Source: CTSOIL-112 sp964293815
GTDB lineage: Bacteria > Pseudomonadota > Gammaproteobacteria > Burkholderiales > Burkholderiaceae
DNA: 64,000 nt
Assembly (NCBI GenBank): GCA_964293815.1
Contig: CAXYYC010000007.1
Span: 1 to 64,000 of the forward strand
Reading direction: 5' to 3'
How positions within the stretch are numbered: the first letter of the stretch is position 1; each line of letters starts with the position of its first letter. Below are positions 52,607-61,783 of the stretch, piece after piece. The notes below the pieces were generated by a model, which made no database searches, was not told the DNA's origin, and saw nothing but the letters and a program-made list of their open reading frames with translations. The translations under genes were made by a program, and so were the position numbers.

Positions 52607-53749
52607 TCAATCAGATTTAATGCCGAGGTACGTCCACAATCGATTAAGCAAGTCACTTTGCTGTGCCAATGCCGCGCTGCGTTGCTGCGCTGCTTGCCGC
52701 ATTGGCTCGCGTAAAACCACCCAGCGCTCCCATGCCTGCCGCAATTGTGCCTCATCGGCTTGAGTGCCTGCATTCCACAGCATCAGCCAATCCGACCAGA
52801 CAAGCGCAATTGATTCGGGTAATGACTCACCATACATCTGCGCAAATGCTCGCAATTTCTCCCAATGCACATCATCGTCCTGCTTGTAAATATCCCACGT
52901 CAACGGCTTGCCCGCCCACAGCGCACGCACGAGACTGTCCTCGCCGCGCACCATATTGATGTCCGCACTCCACAGCAATTGATCGTATTGCGCTTGCGTC
53001 AACATGGGTAAAAAGCGCACGCTCAGTCGTCCCGCTTGCCACTGAATTGATTCACCATCACATTCATAAGGTAGCTTTAACGCCATCCAAGCCTGTTTGA
53101 GCGCATCGGTGGCTTTACCCGCAGTCACCGCCAATTGCACCGGTGCTTCACCATCAATCAAGGCGGGCAACCACGCCTGTAAAGGCATATTTTCGTAACC
53201 AAACAAACTGATTTTCAACGCATCAGGCTCCCATTCAAAGCCCGTCACGCCTGACCAATAGCGCGGATGCTGCGCGACAAAGCGATCACGATTGGCCAAT
53301 AAATCCCGCTCGCGCAACAATCCGCCAGTGCGCTCGGTAAAACCGGGAAAAAAGAAGACCTTGTTCAAACCACCCGACTGGGGCGAAGGCAATAAATGCG
53401 CGCCTTCAACCCACGCCTCGGCGCTGAGGTATTCCAGATTCAGCCAATGCGGTTTCACTATACACCGAGCCATATTGGCCACATATTCGGCGGGAATGTC
53501 GCAAGCAAATGCTTCAATCACGCAGTCCGCAGGCGCTACCGCAGACCAATCCCGCGCTTCATCCCAAGCGCAGACCTGCAATAAAGGCATATCGCCCAAT
53601 TCGTCCAACCAAGCGTTCAAGACCTGCGGCTGATCGATCCACAACCGCACCGAGACACCCCGTTCGCGCACCAATTGTCGCGCCAGACGCCAGCACACAC
53701 CGGCATCACCCCAGTTATCAATCACCCGACAAAACAAATCAATTCGCAT
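52607..53749 (-). CDS. earP: EF-P arginine rhamnosyltransferase EarP
   Basis: EarP transfers rhamnose from dTDP-rhamnose to Arg32 of EF-P. The 380-residue protein has the N-terminal DNWGDAGVCWRLARQL (D11 and D15 match the catalytic aspartates of the family), VIEAFACDIP, WLNLEYLSAE, KVFFFPGFTERTGGLL and VRGEDSLVRALWAGKP. It lies 167 bases upstream of efp on the same strand, the usual linkage. dTDP-rhamnose synthesis genes are expected elsewhere. Confidence 0.96.
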   Translation of the reverse strand: MRIDLFCRVIDNWGDAGVCWRLARQLVRERGVSVRLWIDQPQVLNAWLDELGDMPLLQVCAWDEARDWSAVAPADCVIEAFACDIPAEYVANMARCIVKPHWLNLEYLSAEAWVEGAHLLPSPQSGGLNKVFFFPGFTERTGGLLRERDLLANRDRFVAQHPRYWSGVTGFEWEPDALKISLFGYENMPLQAWLPALIDGEAPVQLAVTAGKATDALKQAWMALKLPYECDGESIQWQAGRLSVRFLPMLTQAQYDQLLWSADINMVRGEDSLVRALWAGKPLTWDIYKQDDDVHWEKLRAFAQMYGESLPESIALVWSDWLMLWNAGTQADEAQLRQAWERWVVLREPMRQAAQQRSAALAQQSDLLNRLWTYLGIKSD

Positions 53750-53839
53750 TGTTCACCCAAAAGACTCGCGCGCGCAACCCTGCAGAGTCGCGTAGAATAC
53801 AGCCTTGAAAATTTTTAAACAGCGCCCATTTTAACAAAC

Positions 53840-54763
53840 ATGACACTACCGACTGATACTTTATACCGCTTTCTATTTGCCAACGCGCCTGTCAAAGGCG
53901 AATTGGTGCAATTGCCCCATACTTGGCGCACCATCACCCAGACCGCGAAAAAGCGCGCCTACCCTGCTGTCGTGACCGAAATTCTCGGCCAGATGACCGC
54001 CGCCTGCACCCTGCTCTCGGCCAATCTGAAATTTGATGGCTCGATGATTATGCAAATTCACGGTGACGGTCCGATTCAATTACTGGTGGTCGAGTGCCGC
54101 TCTGATTTGACCATCCGCGCCACCGCGAAAGTCAACGAACACGCGACAATAACGCCTGAGATGGATTTGCAAACGCTCTTAAATCAACATGGCGGAGCGC
54201 GTTTTGCCATCACGCTGGATCCAAATGATCGCCAGCCCGGTCAGCAGCCGTATCAAGGCATCGTGCCACTGCAAGGCGATAGCATCGCCGAAATCCTGAT
54301 GCACTATATGTCAGCTTCCGAACAATTGGACACGCACATAGAATTAGCTGCGGATGCGCACAGCTGCGCCGGTGTCTTGCTGCAAAAACTGCCATTGCAC
54401 GGTGGTGTGCAGAACGATTCTCAAAATTTACATGTCTGGGACGAATTGCGTTCAATCGTGCACACTTTGGGTAAAGACGAATTGCTCAATACTGACAGCG
54501 ACACATTGATGCACCGATTATTTTGGCAATACCCTCTGGAACACAGTACCGAGCAAAATGTGCAATTCGGCTGCACCTGCTCACCGCAAAAAGTCACGGA
54601 TATGCTGAAAATGCTGGGAGAGGAAGAAGCGCTAGAAATGCTGGACGAGAAAAATCAAGTTGAAGTCGGCTGTGATTTTTGTGGTCAAACCTACCACTTA
54701 AGCGGCGAGCAAGTGCGTTCGCTGTTTGATCCAAATGCACAACCTGCCTCGCAATTGCATTGA
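53840..54763 (+). CDS. hslO: Redox-regulated chaperone Hsp33
   Basis: Hsp33 is a holdase chaperone activated by oxidation. The 307-residue protein has the C-terminal zinc cysteines in CTC and CDFCGQTYHL (CXC plus CXXC), with the RDT-like linker region before them. The N-terminal domain contains TAACTLLSANLKFDGSMIMQIHGDGP. It is divergent from earP by about 90 bases and convergent with ftsB. Confidence 0.96.
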   Translation: MTLPTDTLYRFLFANAPVKGELVQLPHTWRTITQTAKKRAYPAVVTEILGQMTAACTLLSANLKFDGSMIMQIHGDGPIQLLVVECRSDLTIRATAKVNEHATITPEMDLQTLLNQHGGARFAITLDPNDRQPGQQPYQGIVPLQGDSIAEILMHYMSASEQLDTHIELAADAHSCAGVLLQKLPLHGGVQNDSQNLHVWDELRSIVHTLGKDELLNTDSDTLMHRLFWQYPLEHSTEQNVQFGCTCSPQKVTDMLKMLGEEEALEMLDEKNQVEVGCDFCGQTYHLSGEQVRSLFDPNAQPASQLH

Positions 54764-54786
54764 AGTTACATGGCTAAAATCATCAT

Positions 54787-54814
54787 AAAAAACCGCAGAT
54801 CACTGCGGTTTTTT
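54787..54814. terminator. Bidirectional terminator between hslO and ftsB
   Basis: Twelve-base stem AAAAAACCGCAG/CTGCGGTTTTTT with a four-base loop at 54799-54802 that contains the ftsB stop codon; the right arm is ftsB coding sequence. Confidence 0.93.
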
Positions 54815-55243
54815 GACGTCGCTTTTCTGCTCTGTGGTGGCTTGAGCATTCGGCTGTGCGCTCGTTTGCGGATTGGCTGGATTGGCTTGAGTGTTAGGCT
54901 GTGTGGCTGACGCAGCATTGCCCGCTGCGGTGGCAGCTTGCTGATTTTGGGGATTCGATGCGCTCGGCTGAACGGTCGATGGCTGATCCATCACCTGCAC
55001 AAACACCTCATTGCGCTTAATCATCCCCAGTTGCAAACGCGCACGCTCCTGTACCGCGTCCTGACTGCTTTTCAAATCCTGAATTTCCGCTTGCAAGGCG
55101 GCATTGCGATAAATCAGCTCCTGATTTTGCTTTAACTGTACCTCGATTTGCTTTTTGGTCTGATAAACCTGCCACCAGCCAAAGGCCAGCGACACCGACA
55201 AACCGCACAATGCAAGGAATAAAAACAAAGGTAGACGTTTCAT
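54800..55243 (-). CDS. ftsB: Cell division protein FtsB (DivIC family)
   Basis: FtsB is a bitopic division protein that joins FtsL and FtsQ. The 147-residue product has one helix (about 4-24), a coiled coil (TKKQIEVQLKQNQELIYRNAALQAEIQDLK), the conserved ERAR..LGMIK segment, and then about 60 residues rich in Gln, Ala, Asn and Pro, longer than in E. coli (103 aa total). ATG at 55243 has GAGG upstream; a TTG 12 bases earlier is less likely. Confidence 0.9.
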   Translation of the reverse strand: MKRLPLFLFLALCGLSVSLAFGWWQVYQTKKQIEVQLKQNQELIYRNAALQAEIQDLKSSQDAVQERARLQLGMIKRNEVFVQVMDQPSTVQPSASNPQNQQAATAAGNAASATQPNTQANPANPQTSAQPNAQATTEQKSDVKKPQ

Positions 55244-55451
55244 CAAAAGCCTCAAAAGAAATCACAGCAAAAACGCAGCAAGACGTTTTTATGGAATTGT
55301 CGCACAACTTGCGCCTGCACGCACCCTTTCGCAAAAATTTGGTGCATTTTTTGCGATCAAAATTTGATAAAAAGCACGACCGTATTATTTTTTAACATGA
55401 CGCAACACAAACCATGCTATGATGAAATTTCTAAAAATTGAAAGGACACAC

Positions 55452-55718
55452 ATGAGCACCATCACCGAGCAATTCGAAGCCGCACAAGTCGCCGTCAAAA
55501 ACCTGAGCGAAAAGCCGGGGAATTTTGACCTATTGGCTTTGTACGCTAATTTTAAACAAGCCACTGACGGCGACGCCGATGGCAACCGTCCGGGCATGAC
55601 CGAGTTCGTCGCCCGTGCGAAATACGATGCATGGGCGGCTTTGGCTGGTTCATCGAAAGAAGACGCCATGCAAAGCTACATTGATTTGGTCAATCGTTTG
55701 GTTGAACAAGATCAATAA
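55452..55718 (+). CDS. Acyl-CoA-binding protein
   Basis: This is an 88-residue four-helix acyl-CoA-binding protein. It has EQFEAAQVAVKNLSEKPGN, LLALYANFKQATDGD, NRPGMTEFVARAKYDAW and GSSKEDAMQSYIDLV, which match the ligand-binding and CoA-contact positions (ALYxxFKQAT, RPG, KxxYDAW). It would buffer long-chain acyl-CoA esters. AAAGGACA precedes the ATG at 55452; an earlier in-frame ATG is not conserved. The family is common in eukaryotes and patchy in bacteria. Confidence 0.93.
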   Translation: MSTITEQFEAAQVAVKNLSEKPGNFDLLALYANFKQATDGDADGNRPGMTEFVARAKYDAWAALAGSSKEDAMQSYIDLVNRLVEQDQ

Positions 55719-55740
55719 ATCTCAGCTTTCAACACATAAA

Positions 55741-55764
55741 AAAACACACCGCGCGGTGTGTTTT
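55741..55764. terminator. Bidirectional terminator between the ACBP gene and rimO
   Basis: Palindrome AAAACACACCGC/GCGGTGTGTTTT, with A and T runs at the ends. Confidence 0.88.
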
Positions 55765-55782
55765 TTATCGCCTGCATTGCAC

Positions 55783-57153
55783 TTATTCAACAATACTGCC
55801 CCACAAATCGTATTCATCACTGCTGTGGATTTTCACATTGACAAACTGACCGACTTGCAGCGGCTGTTCGGTGTAATCAATATAGACCAAACCGTCAATA
55901 TCCGGCGCATCGGCCATTGAGCGTGCAATCGCGCCGTCTTCATCGATTTCATCGATCAGCACGGTTTGCACCGATCCAACTTTTTTCGCCAATCGCACAG
56001 TGCTGATGCCCTGCTGTTTCTCCATAAAGCGCGCGACGCGCTCCTCGCGCACCTCATCGGGCAATGCGCCGTCAATCTGATTGGCCGTTGCACCATCCAC
56101 TGGAGAATAGGCGAAGCAACCCACGCGATCGAGTTGCGCTTCATCCAAAAAGTCGAGTAAATATTGGAACTCCGCTTCGGTCTCGGATGGGAAACCCGCG
56201 ATAAAGGTCGAACGAATGGTCAAATCAGGACACGCCGCGCGCCACGCCTGAATGCGTTCAAGCGTTTTTTCACTGCTCGCGGGGCGTTTCATCGCCTTGA
56301 GGACACGCGGATGTGCATGCTGGAACGGCACGTCGAGATACGGCAAAACGCGCCCATAGCCATTGACCGCCGTCGCATTCATCAATTCAATCACATTGTC
56401 CACGTGCGGATACGGGTACACATAATGCATCCGCACCCACACGCCCAACTGCGCCAGTTCCTCAGCCAACTGTTGCATGTGGGTTTTCACCGGACGACCA
56501 TTGACGAAACCCGTGCGGTATTTGATATCCACGCCATACGCGCTGGTGTCCTGCGAGACCACGAGCAGTTCCTTCACGCCCGAGTTGACCAGTTTTTCCG
56601 CCTCGCGCATCACTTCACCAATCGGTCGACTGACCAAATCACCGCGCAACGACGGAATAATGCAAAAGGTACAGCGATGATTACAGCCCTCGGAGATTTT
56701 CAAATACGCATAATGCTTCGGCGTCAATTTCACGCCTTGCGGCGGAACCAAGTCGGTGAACGGATCATGCGGCTTGGGCAAATGCAGATGCACCGCATCC
56801 ATCACCTCATTGCTCGCGTGTGGGCCGGTCACAGCCAATACTTTCGGGTGCAACGCACGCACCATATTCTCACCGCTCGCATCCGTGCGCGCGCCCAGAC
56901 AGCCGGTCACAACCACCTTACCATTTTCATGCAACGCTTCGCCAATCGCATCAAGCGACTCCTGCACCGCGCTGTCGATAAAGCCGCAAGTATTGACCAC
57001 CACCAAATCCGCGCCCTCATACGACGGCGCGATTTCGTAGCCTTCAACCTTCAACTTGGTCAAAATATCCTCGGAGTCCACCAACGCCTTCGGGCAGCCC
57101 AAAGACACAAAGCCAATTTTCGGCGCACTCACCGCATTTATTTTCTCATTCAT
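55783..57153 (-). CDS. rimO: Ribosomal protein S12 methylthiotransferase RimO
   Basis: RimO adds a methylthio group to an aspartate of ribosomal protein S12. The 456-residue protein has the N-terminal UPF0004 cluster domain (VSLGCPKALVDSE with its first cysteine), the radical-SAM motif EGCNHRCTFCIIP and a C-terminal TRAM domain. ATG at 57153 is within the conserved start. The 336-residue open frame on the other strand is an antisense shadow. Confidence 0.96.
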   Translation of the reverse strand: MNEKINAVSAPKIGFVSLGCPKALVDSEDILTKLKVEGYEIAPSYEGADLVVVNTCGFIDSAVQESLDAIGEALHENGKVVVTGCLGARTDASGENMVRALHPKVLAVTGPHASNEVMDAVHLHLPKPHDPFTDLVPPQGVKLTPKHYAYLKISEGCNHRCTFCIIPSLRGDLVSRPIGEVMREAEKLVNSGVKELLVVSQDTSAYGVDIKYRTGFVNGRPVKTHMQQLAEELAQLGVWVRMHYVYPYPHVDNVIELMNATAVNGYGRVLPYLDVPFQHAHPRVLKAMKRPASSEKTLERIQAWRAACPDLTIRSTFIAGFPSETEAEFQYLLDFLDEAQLDRVGCFAYSPVDGATANQIDGALPDEVREERVARFMEKQQGISTVRLAKKVGSVQTVLIDEIDEDGAIARSMADAPDIDGLVYIDYTEQPLQVGQFVNVKIHSSDEYDLWGSIVE

Positions 57154-57170
57154 AATCAGCCAATATCCAA

Positions 57171-58130
57171 TTAACGATGTGCAGGAGCCGTGATCTTGCG
57201 CGTCGCCACACGCCCCACCAAAGCCATACCCAACAACACTAAAGCCGTCCCCGCCAACTGCGTCAGCGTGATCGGCTCATCCAAAAACCAGTAACCCAAA
57301 CCAAGCATCGAAATCGGCCCGAGCATTCCCACCTGCGACACAATCGGCGACCCCAGCCGCGACACTGCCAACATGGTCAAAACCACCGGCGCCACCGTAC
57401 TGAGCACCGCAATCATCAAAGAATAACCGAGCAATTTCGGATGCGTAGCCAACAACTGAGGCAAATGCGCCCACTCGCGCAGCAGCGCGTACTGCGCCAA
57501 ACAAAACACCGTCGAAATCATCATCGCATACGCCACCAAACGCAGAGACCCCAGATGCTTGACCAACTCCCCCGTCATCAGCAGATACACCGCATACGAC
57601 AACGCACTGCCAAACACCAAACTCGCGCCCAACGCCACATTCGAGCCGCCAAAATTCACCTCATGTGCAAACACCAGCACGATACCAAGATAGGCTAAAA
57701 TCATCGCCCACCACTGTTTCGCATCCACATGCTTGCCCAAAAACACGCGCGAAATAATCAACACCAAAGACGGCGTAAGGAACAACAACAAACGCTCCAA
57801 ACCCGTTGAAATAAACTGCAAACCCGTGAAATCCAGCATACTCGACAAATAATAGCCGACAAATCCCACCAGCCACAACTGCCAAAAATCCCTGCGCGTC
57901 AAACGATACGGCTTGCGCCAATGCGCCCAAAACGCCAACGCGATAAAAAACGGCAAGGCAAACAACATCCGCAGGGTAATCACATCCAACGCATCCGTAC
58001 CCTCGCGGTACATCAGCTTCGCCATAATCGCCTTATTCGAAAACAACACCGCGCCGAGTGACGCCCAAGCAAACGCCAGCACACGCTGGCGGTGCGTAAA
58101 TTGAGCAAAATGCGGGTCGGAATGAGGCAT
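57171..58130 (-). CDS. EamA-family (DMT) transporter
   Basis: This 319-residue protein has ten predicted helices in two EamA repeats, the second repeat including FGSALSYAVYLLMTGELVKHLG and GMLGPISMLGLGYWFLDEPIT. It belongs to the drug/metabolite transporter superfamily; the substrate cannot be told. It lies 17 bases upstream of rimO on the same strand and may be cotranscribed with it. Confidence 0.88.
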   Translation of the reverse strand: MPHSDPHFAQFTHRQRVLAFAWASLGAVLFSNKAIMAKLMYREGTDALDVITLRMLFALPFFIALAFWAHWRKPYRLTRRDFWQLWLVGFVGYYLSSMLDFTGLQFISTGLERLLLFLTPSLVLIISRVFLGKHVDAKQWWAMILAYLGIVLVFAHEVNFGGSNVALGASLVFGSALSYAVYLLMTGELVKHLGSLRLVAYAMMISTVFCLAQYALLREWAHLPQLLATHPKLLGYSLMIAVLSTVAPVVLTMLAVSRLGSPIVSQVGMLGPISMLGLGYWFLDEPITLTQLAGTALVLLGMALVGRVATRKITAPAHR

Positions 58131-58275
58131 GAAGAAGACTTTAAAGACGACTAAGCGATTGATTCAAAAAGCAAACGCGCATTTTACCGTAAATCAATGA
58201 GCTTTAATGCACATATCTATTGCCGAAGAGTCAATCAGGACGCCATCATGCGCCCCCACAATGGTAACACCTCAA

Positions 58276-59634
58276 TCAATAAACCCCCTGCTCCGCCATC
58301 GCCTGCGCAACTTTGACAAAGCCGGCGATATTCGCGCCATCGACGTAGTTCACCGAGCCATCTTCGCGCGTGCCGTAGCGAATGCAGTTTTGATGGATGT
58401 CTTTCATAATCGTGTGCAGTTTGGCATCGACTTCCTCAGACGTCCACGACAGGCGAATCGCGTTTTGCGACATTTCCAAGCCCGAAGTCGCCACGCCACC
58501 CGCATTGGACGCTTTACCCGGCGCGAATAAAATACCTGCCGCGATAAATGCATCCACCGCCGCCAGTGTCGAGGGCATATTGGCGCCTTCGGCCACGCAT
58601 TGCACGCCGTTGGCAATCAGGGTTTTGGCGTCGCTCTCGTCCAATTCGTTTTGCGTCGCGCAAGGCAGGGCAATATCCACCGCGTGATGCCACGGGCGTT
58701 TGCCTGCTTCAAACATCAACCCGTGCTGTTGCGCAAAATCAGCCAAGCGACCACGTTGCACATTTTTAAATTCCATCAATTGTGTCAACAAGTCCTGCGT
58801 CATGCCCTGCGCCACATACAGCGTGCCGCCCGAATCCGATAGCGTGAGCACCTTCGCGCCCAGCTTCATGGCTTTTTCGCAGGCGTATTGCGCCACATTG
58901 CCCGAGCCGGAAATCGCGATGGTTTTACCTGCGATGGTGTCCCCACGATGCAGCAGCATCTCTTGGGTGAAATACACTGTTCCATAGCCCGTCGCTTCAG
59001 GACGAATCAGCGAACCGCCAAAGGTCAAGCCTTTGCCAGTAAACACGCTGCCCGTGTCATTCGAGAATTTTTTCATATAGCCGGTCATATAGCCGACTTC
59101 GCGCGCACCGACGCCGATATCACCTGCCGGTACATCGGTATTCGGCCCGATGTGGCGGTATAGCTCGGCCATCAAGGCTTGGCAAAAACGCATCACTTCA
59201 CCATCTGATTTACCTTTCGGATCAAAATCCGAACCACCCTTCCCGCCGCCCATCGGTAAAGTGGTCAGCGCATTTTTAAAGGTTTGTTCAAATGCCAAAA
59301 ATTTCAAAATGGATAAATTGACCGACGGGTGAAAACGCATACCGCCTTTGAATGGTCCGAGCGCGTTGCTGTGCTGAATCCGAAACGCACGATTGACCTG
59401 CGTTTGCCCCGCATCGTCCACCCACGCCACGCGAAATTGAATCGCCCGCTCCGGCTCGACCAGTCGTTCTAAAATGGCATTCTTGGCATACTGTGGATTT
59501 TTCTCAATGAACGGCCACAGACTGCCCATCACTTCCTTCACCGCCTGCAAAAATTCTGGTTGGTTGGGGTCACGTTGGGCAACGTAATCGAGAAAATCTT
59601 CTAAACGAGCGTACTTCATATAGTCTTTCATCAT
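58276..59634 (-). CDS. gdhA: NADP-specific glutamate dehydrogenase
   Basis: GdhA makes glutamate from 2-oxoglutarate and ammonia with NADPH. The 452-residue protein (E. coli 447) has GPFKGGMRFHPSVN, the catalytic-lysine motif PMGGGKGGSDFDPKGKSD, PAGDIGVGAREVGYM and the nucleotide loop ISGSGNVAQYACEKA. The ATG at 59634 (followed at once by a second ATG) is preceded by AAGG; the open frame upstream is not conserved. Confidence 0.97.
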   Translation of the reverse strand: MMKDYMKYARLEDFLDYVAQRDPNQPEFLQAVKEVMGSLWPFIEKNPQYAKNAILERLVEPERAIQFRVAWVDDAGQTQVNRAFRIQHSNALGPFKGGMRFHPSVNLSILKFLAFEQTFKNALTTLPMGGGKGGSDFDPKGKSDGEVMRFCQALMAELYRHIGPNTDVPAGDIGVGAREVGYMTGYMKKFSNDTGSVFTGKGLTFGGSLIRPEATGYGTVYFTQEMLLHRGDTIAGKTIAISGSGNVAQYACEKAMKLGAKVLTLSDSGGTLYVAQGMTQDLLTQLMEFKNVQRGRLADFAQQHGLMFEAGKRPWHHAVDIALPCATQNELDESDAKTLIANGVQCVAEGANMPSTLAAVDAFIAAGILFAPGKASNAGGVATSGLEMSQNAIRLSWTSEEVDAKLHTIMKDIHQNCIRYGTREDGSVNYVDGANIAGFVKVAQAMAEQGVY

Positions 59635-59736
59635 ATTAAAAAAACCTTGGTGCAAAAAAGCACCGCAATGGTGCAAATTATCGCATAAGCATCAGAAAAA
59701 CCGATAATTAAATCGCTGTTTGAAGTAATTTCCTTA

Positions 59737-60294
59737 TTAAAAAGCCGAATTCGGCTGTTGCAAAAACTGCGCTTCTTCTGCGGTAGACACTCGCCCCAAA
59801 ATCGTGTTGCGATGTGGATAGCGACCGAATCGCTCAATAATCGTTTTGTGTTTGAACTCAAACTCCAATTGTGCCGCATCACCCAGCTCGGTGTATAACC
59901 GCACAGCGAGGTCGTGCATGGCGAGCGACTCGCTGTGCATGAACGGTAAAAACATAAAACCGCGCATCTGCTCGGGCAACTGCATATGCAGATTTTGCCC
60001 AATTGCCTCCTGCGCCAAAATCAAGGCCAACGCATCCGAGGCAAACGCACGCGGCGTATCGCGAAACATATTGCGCGAAAATTGATCCAACACCATGATC
60101 TCCGCCAATCGCCCGCGCGCATCCACGCGCCAATGCCACAATTCGCCGCGATTGGCCTGTGTATGAACGGTTGAAAAGCGTTCAGTCATCCGCGCATCCA
60201 GCGCAGAATCCTTGCCCCACCACTGTGCGGGCTGTAATTCGTCAAACCAAAAGTGCAGGATGTCGTCTGCGGTCATGTTCATTGGGTCGCTCAT
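59737..60294 (-). CDS. DUF924 family protein
   Basis: This 185-residue protein has DDILHFWFDEL, QWWGKDSALDARM, LAEIMVLDQFSRNMFRDTPRAFASD, FMFLPFMHSESLAMHD and RFGRYPHRNTILGR, which define the DUF924 family of helical, TPR-like proteins of unknown function. ATG at 60294 is chosen by the family start; an ATG at 60354 overlaps rarA. It follows rarA on the same strand. Confidence 0.87.
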   Translation of the reverse strand: MSDPMNMTADDILHFWFDELQPAQWWGKDSALDARMTERFSTVHTQANRGELWHWRVDARGRLAEIMVLDQFSRNMFRDTPRAFASDALALILAQEAIGQNLHMQLPEQMRGFMFLPFMHSESLAMHDLAVRLYTELGDAAQLEFEFKHKTIIERFGRYPHRNTILGRVSTAEEAQFLQQPNSAF

Positions 60295-60334
60295 ATTAGT
60301 TGATGCTTGCTCGATGGTGTGAAACACAGACAAA

Positions 60335-61663
60335 TCACGAGTTCGCCTGTTCATCCAAACTTTTTAGATACGCCAATTTCTCTTTGATTTTCTGCTCCAA
60401 GCCACGCTCGGTCGGCTGGTAAAAATTTACCTGCAGCATATCCTCGGGGAAGTAGTTTTCACCCGCCGCATAGCCGCCTGCTTCGTCGTGCGCATAGCGG
60501 TAATTTTTGCCGTAGTCGAGCTCTTTCATCAACTTGGTCGGCGCATTGCGCAGGTGCAGCGGCACGGGGCGCGAGCCATCCTGTTTGACCCACGCGCGTG
60601 CTTGGTTGTAGGCCATATAGCCCGCATTGGATTTGGCGGCCACAGCAAGATAAAGCACGGCTTGCGCGAGCGCGAGTTCACCCTCGGGCGAGCCGAGGCG
60701 CTCGTAGGTTTGCGCCGCGTCGTTACAAATTTGCATAGCGCGCGGATCGGCCAGTCCGATGTCTTCCCACGCCATGCGCACAATCCGCCGCGCGAGGTAG
60801 CGCGGGTCAGTGCCGCCATCCAGCATTCGGCAGAACCAGTACAGCGCCGCATCGGGATTGGAGCCACGCACGGATTTGTGCAAGGCGGAAATTTGGTCGT
60901 AAAACGCTTCACCGCCCGCGTCGAATCGACGCAAAATCGCACCGAGGCTGGCTTTTAGGTGTTCGGCGCTGATTTGGGTTTGCTTATGCGCGCGCGCGAC
61001 GTGCATGGCTTGCTCAAAATGATTGAGCAGCCGCCGTGCGTCACCATCGGCAGATTCAATCAACGTTTTACGGGCGTCATCGGCCACACCATATTGCGTG
61101 GCTTTGACCGCGCGATCAATCAAATCGGATAGATCATGTTCATTCAAAGACTGCAACACATACACCGCCGCACGCGAGAGCAAGGCGTTATTGACCTCAA
61201 ACGAGGGATTTTCGGTGGTCGCGCCGATGAAGGTGAGCAAACCGGATTCGACATGCGGCAAAAAGGCGTCTTGCTGAGATTTATTAAAACGGTGTACTTC
61301 ATCGACAAATAGGATGGTTTGGCGCCCTTGCGCTTTCCAAATCTGCGCTTGCTCAACCACTTCGCGGATTTCTTTGACACCGGACAACACCGCTGAGAGC
61401 GCGACAAACTGCGCATCGAACGAATGCGCCACCAGCCGCGCCAAAGTCGTTTTCCCCACGCCCGGCGGCCCCCAAAAAATCATGGAGTGCATCCGCCGTT
61501 GGGCAAAGGCGACCGCGAGCGGTTGCCCTTCGCCGAGCAGATGCTTTTGCCCAATGACTTCGGACAGGCTGTGCGGACGCAAGCGTTCAGCCAGCGGCGC
61601 GTTTTCATCCACTGCGGTATGCGCGCCATTGGTCGGCAGATCGTTGGCAAATAAATCACTCAT
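60335..61663 (-). CDS. rarA: Replication-associated recombination protein A (RarA/MgsA)
   Basis: RarA is an AAA+ ATPase acting at stalled replication forks together with SSB. The 442-residue protein has Walker A GPPGVGKTT, Walker B LFVDEVHRFNKSQQD, GATTENPSFEVN and the C-terminal MGS domain with RRIVRMAWEDIGLADPRA. Length matches the family (E. coli 447). It is divergent from ygfZ. Confidence 0.96.
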   Translation of the reverse strand: MSDLFANDLPTNGAHTAVDENAPLAERLRPHSLSEVIGQKHLLGEGQPLAVAFAQRRMHSMIFWGPPGVGKTTLARLVAHSFDAQFVALSAVLSGVKEIREVVEQAQIWKAQGRQTILFVDEVHRFNKSQQDAFLPHVESGLLTFIGATTENPSFEVNNALLSRAAVYVLQSLNEHDLSDLIDRAVKATQYGVADDARKTLIESADGDARRLLNHFEQAMHVARAHKQTQISAEHLKASLGAILRRFDAGGEAFYDQISALHKSVRGSNPDAALYWFCRMLDGGTDPRYLARRIVRMAWEDIGLADPRAMQICNDAAQTYERLGSPEGELALAQAVLYLAVAAKSNAGYMAYNQARAWVKQDGSRPVPLHLRNAPTKLMKELDYGKNYRYAHDEAGGYAAGENYFPEDMLQVNFYQPTERGLEQKIKEKLAYLKSLDEQANS

Positions 61664-61783
61664 TGTTTGGCTCTATTCATTATTGATCGGCTTTAAAACG
61701 CGTTGACTCAAAACGCATTGACACACAGTTCACCAATCACAGGTACAATTTCATCATTCTAATGTTTACAAGTGGAACAAACA

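Noticed and set aside
56164..57174. 336-residue open frame on the plus strand
   Set aside because: It lies wholly antisense to rimO, which has clear motifs; the product is rich in Arg and His and shows no domain.
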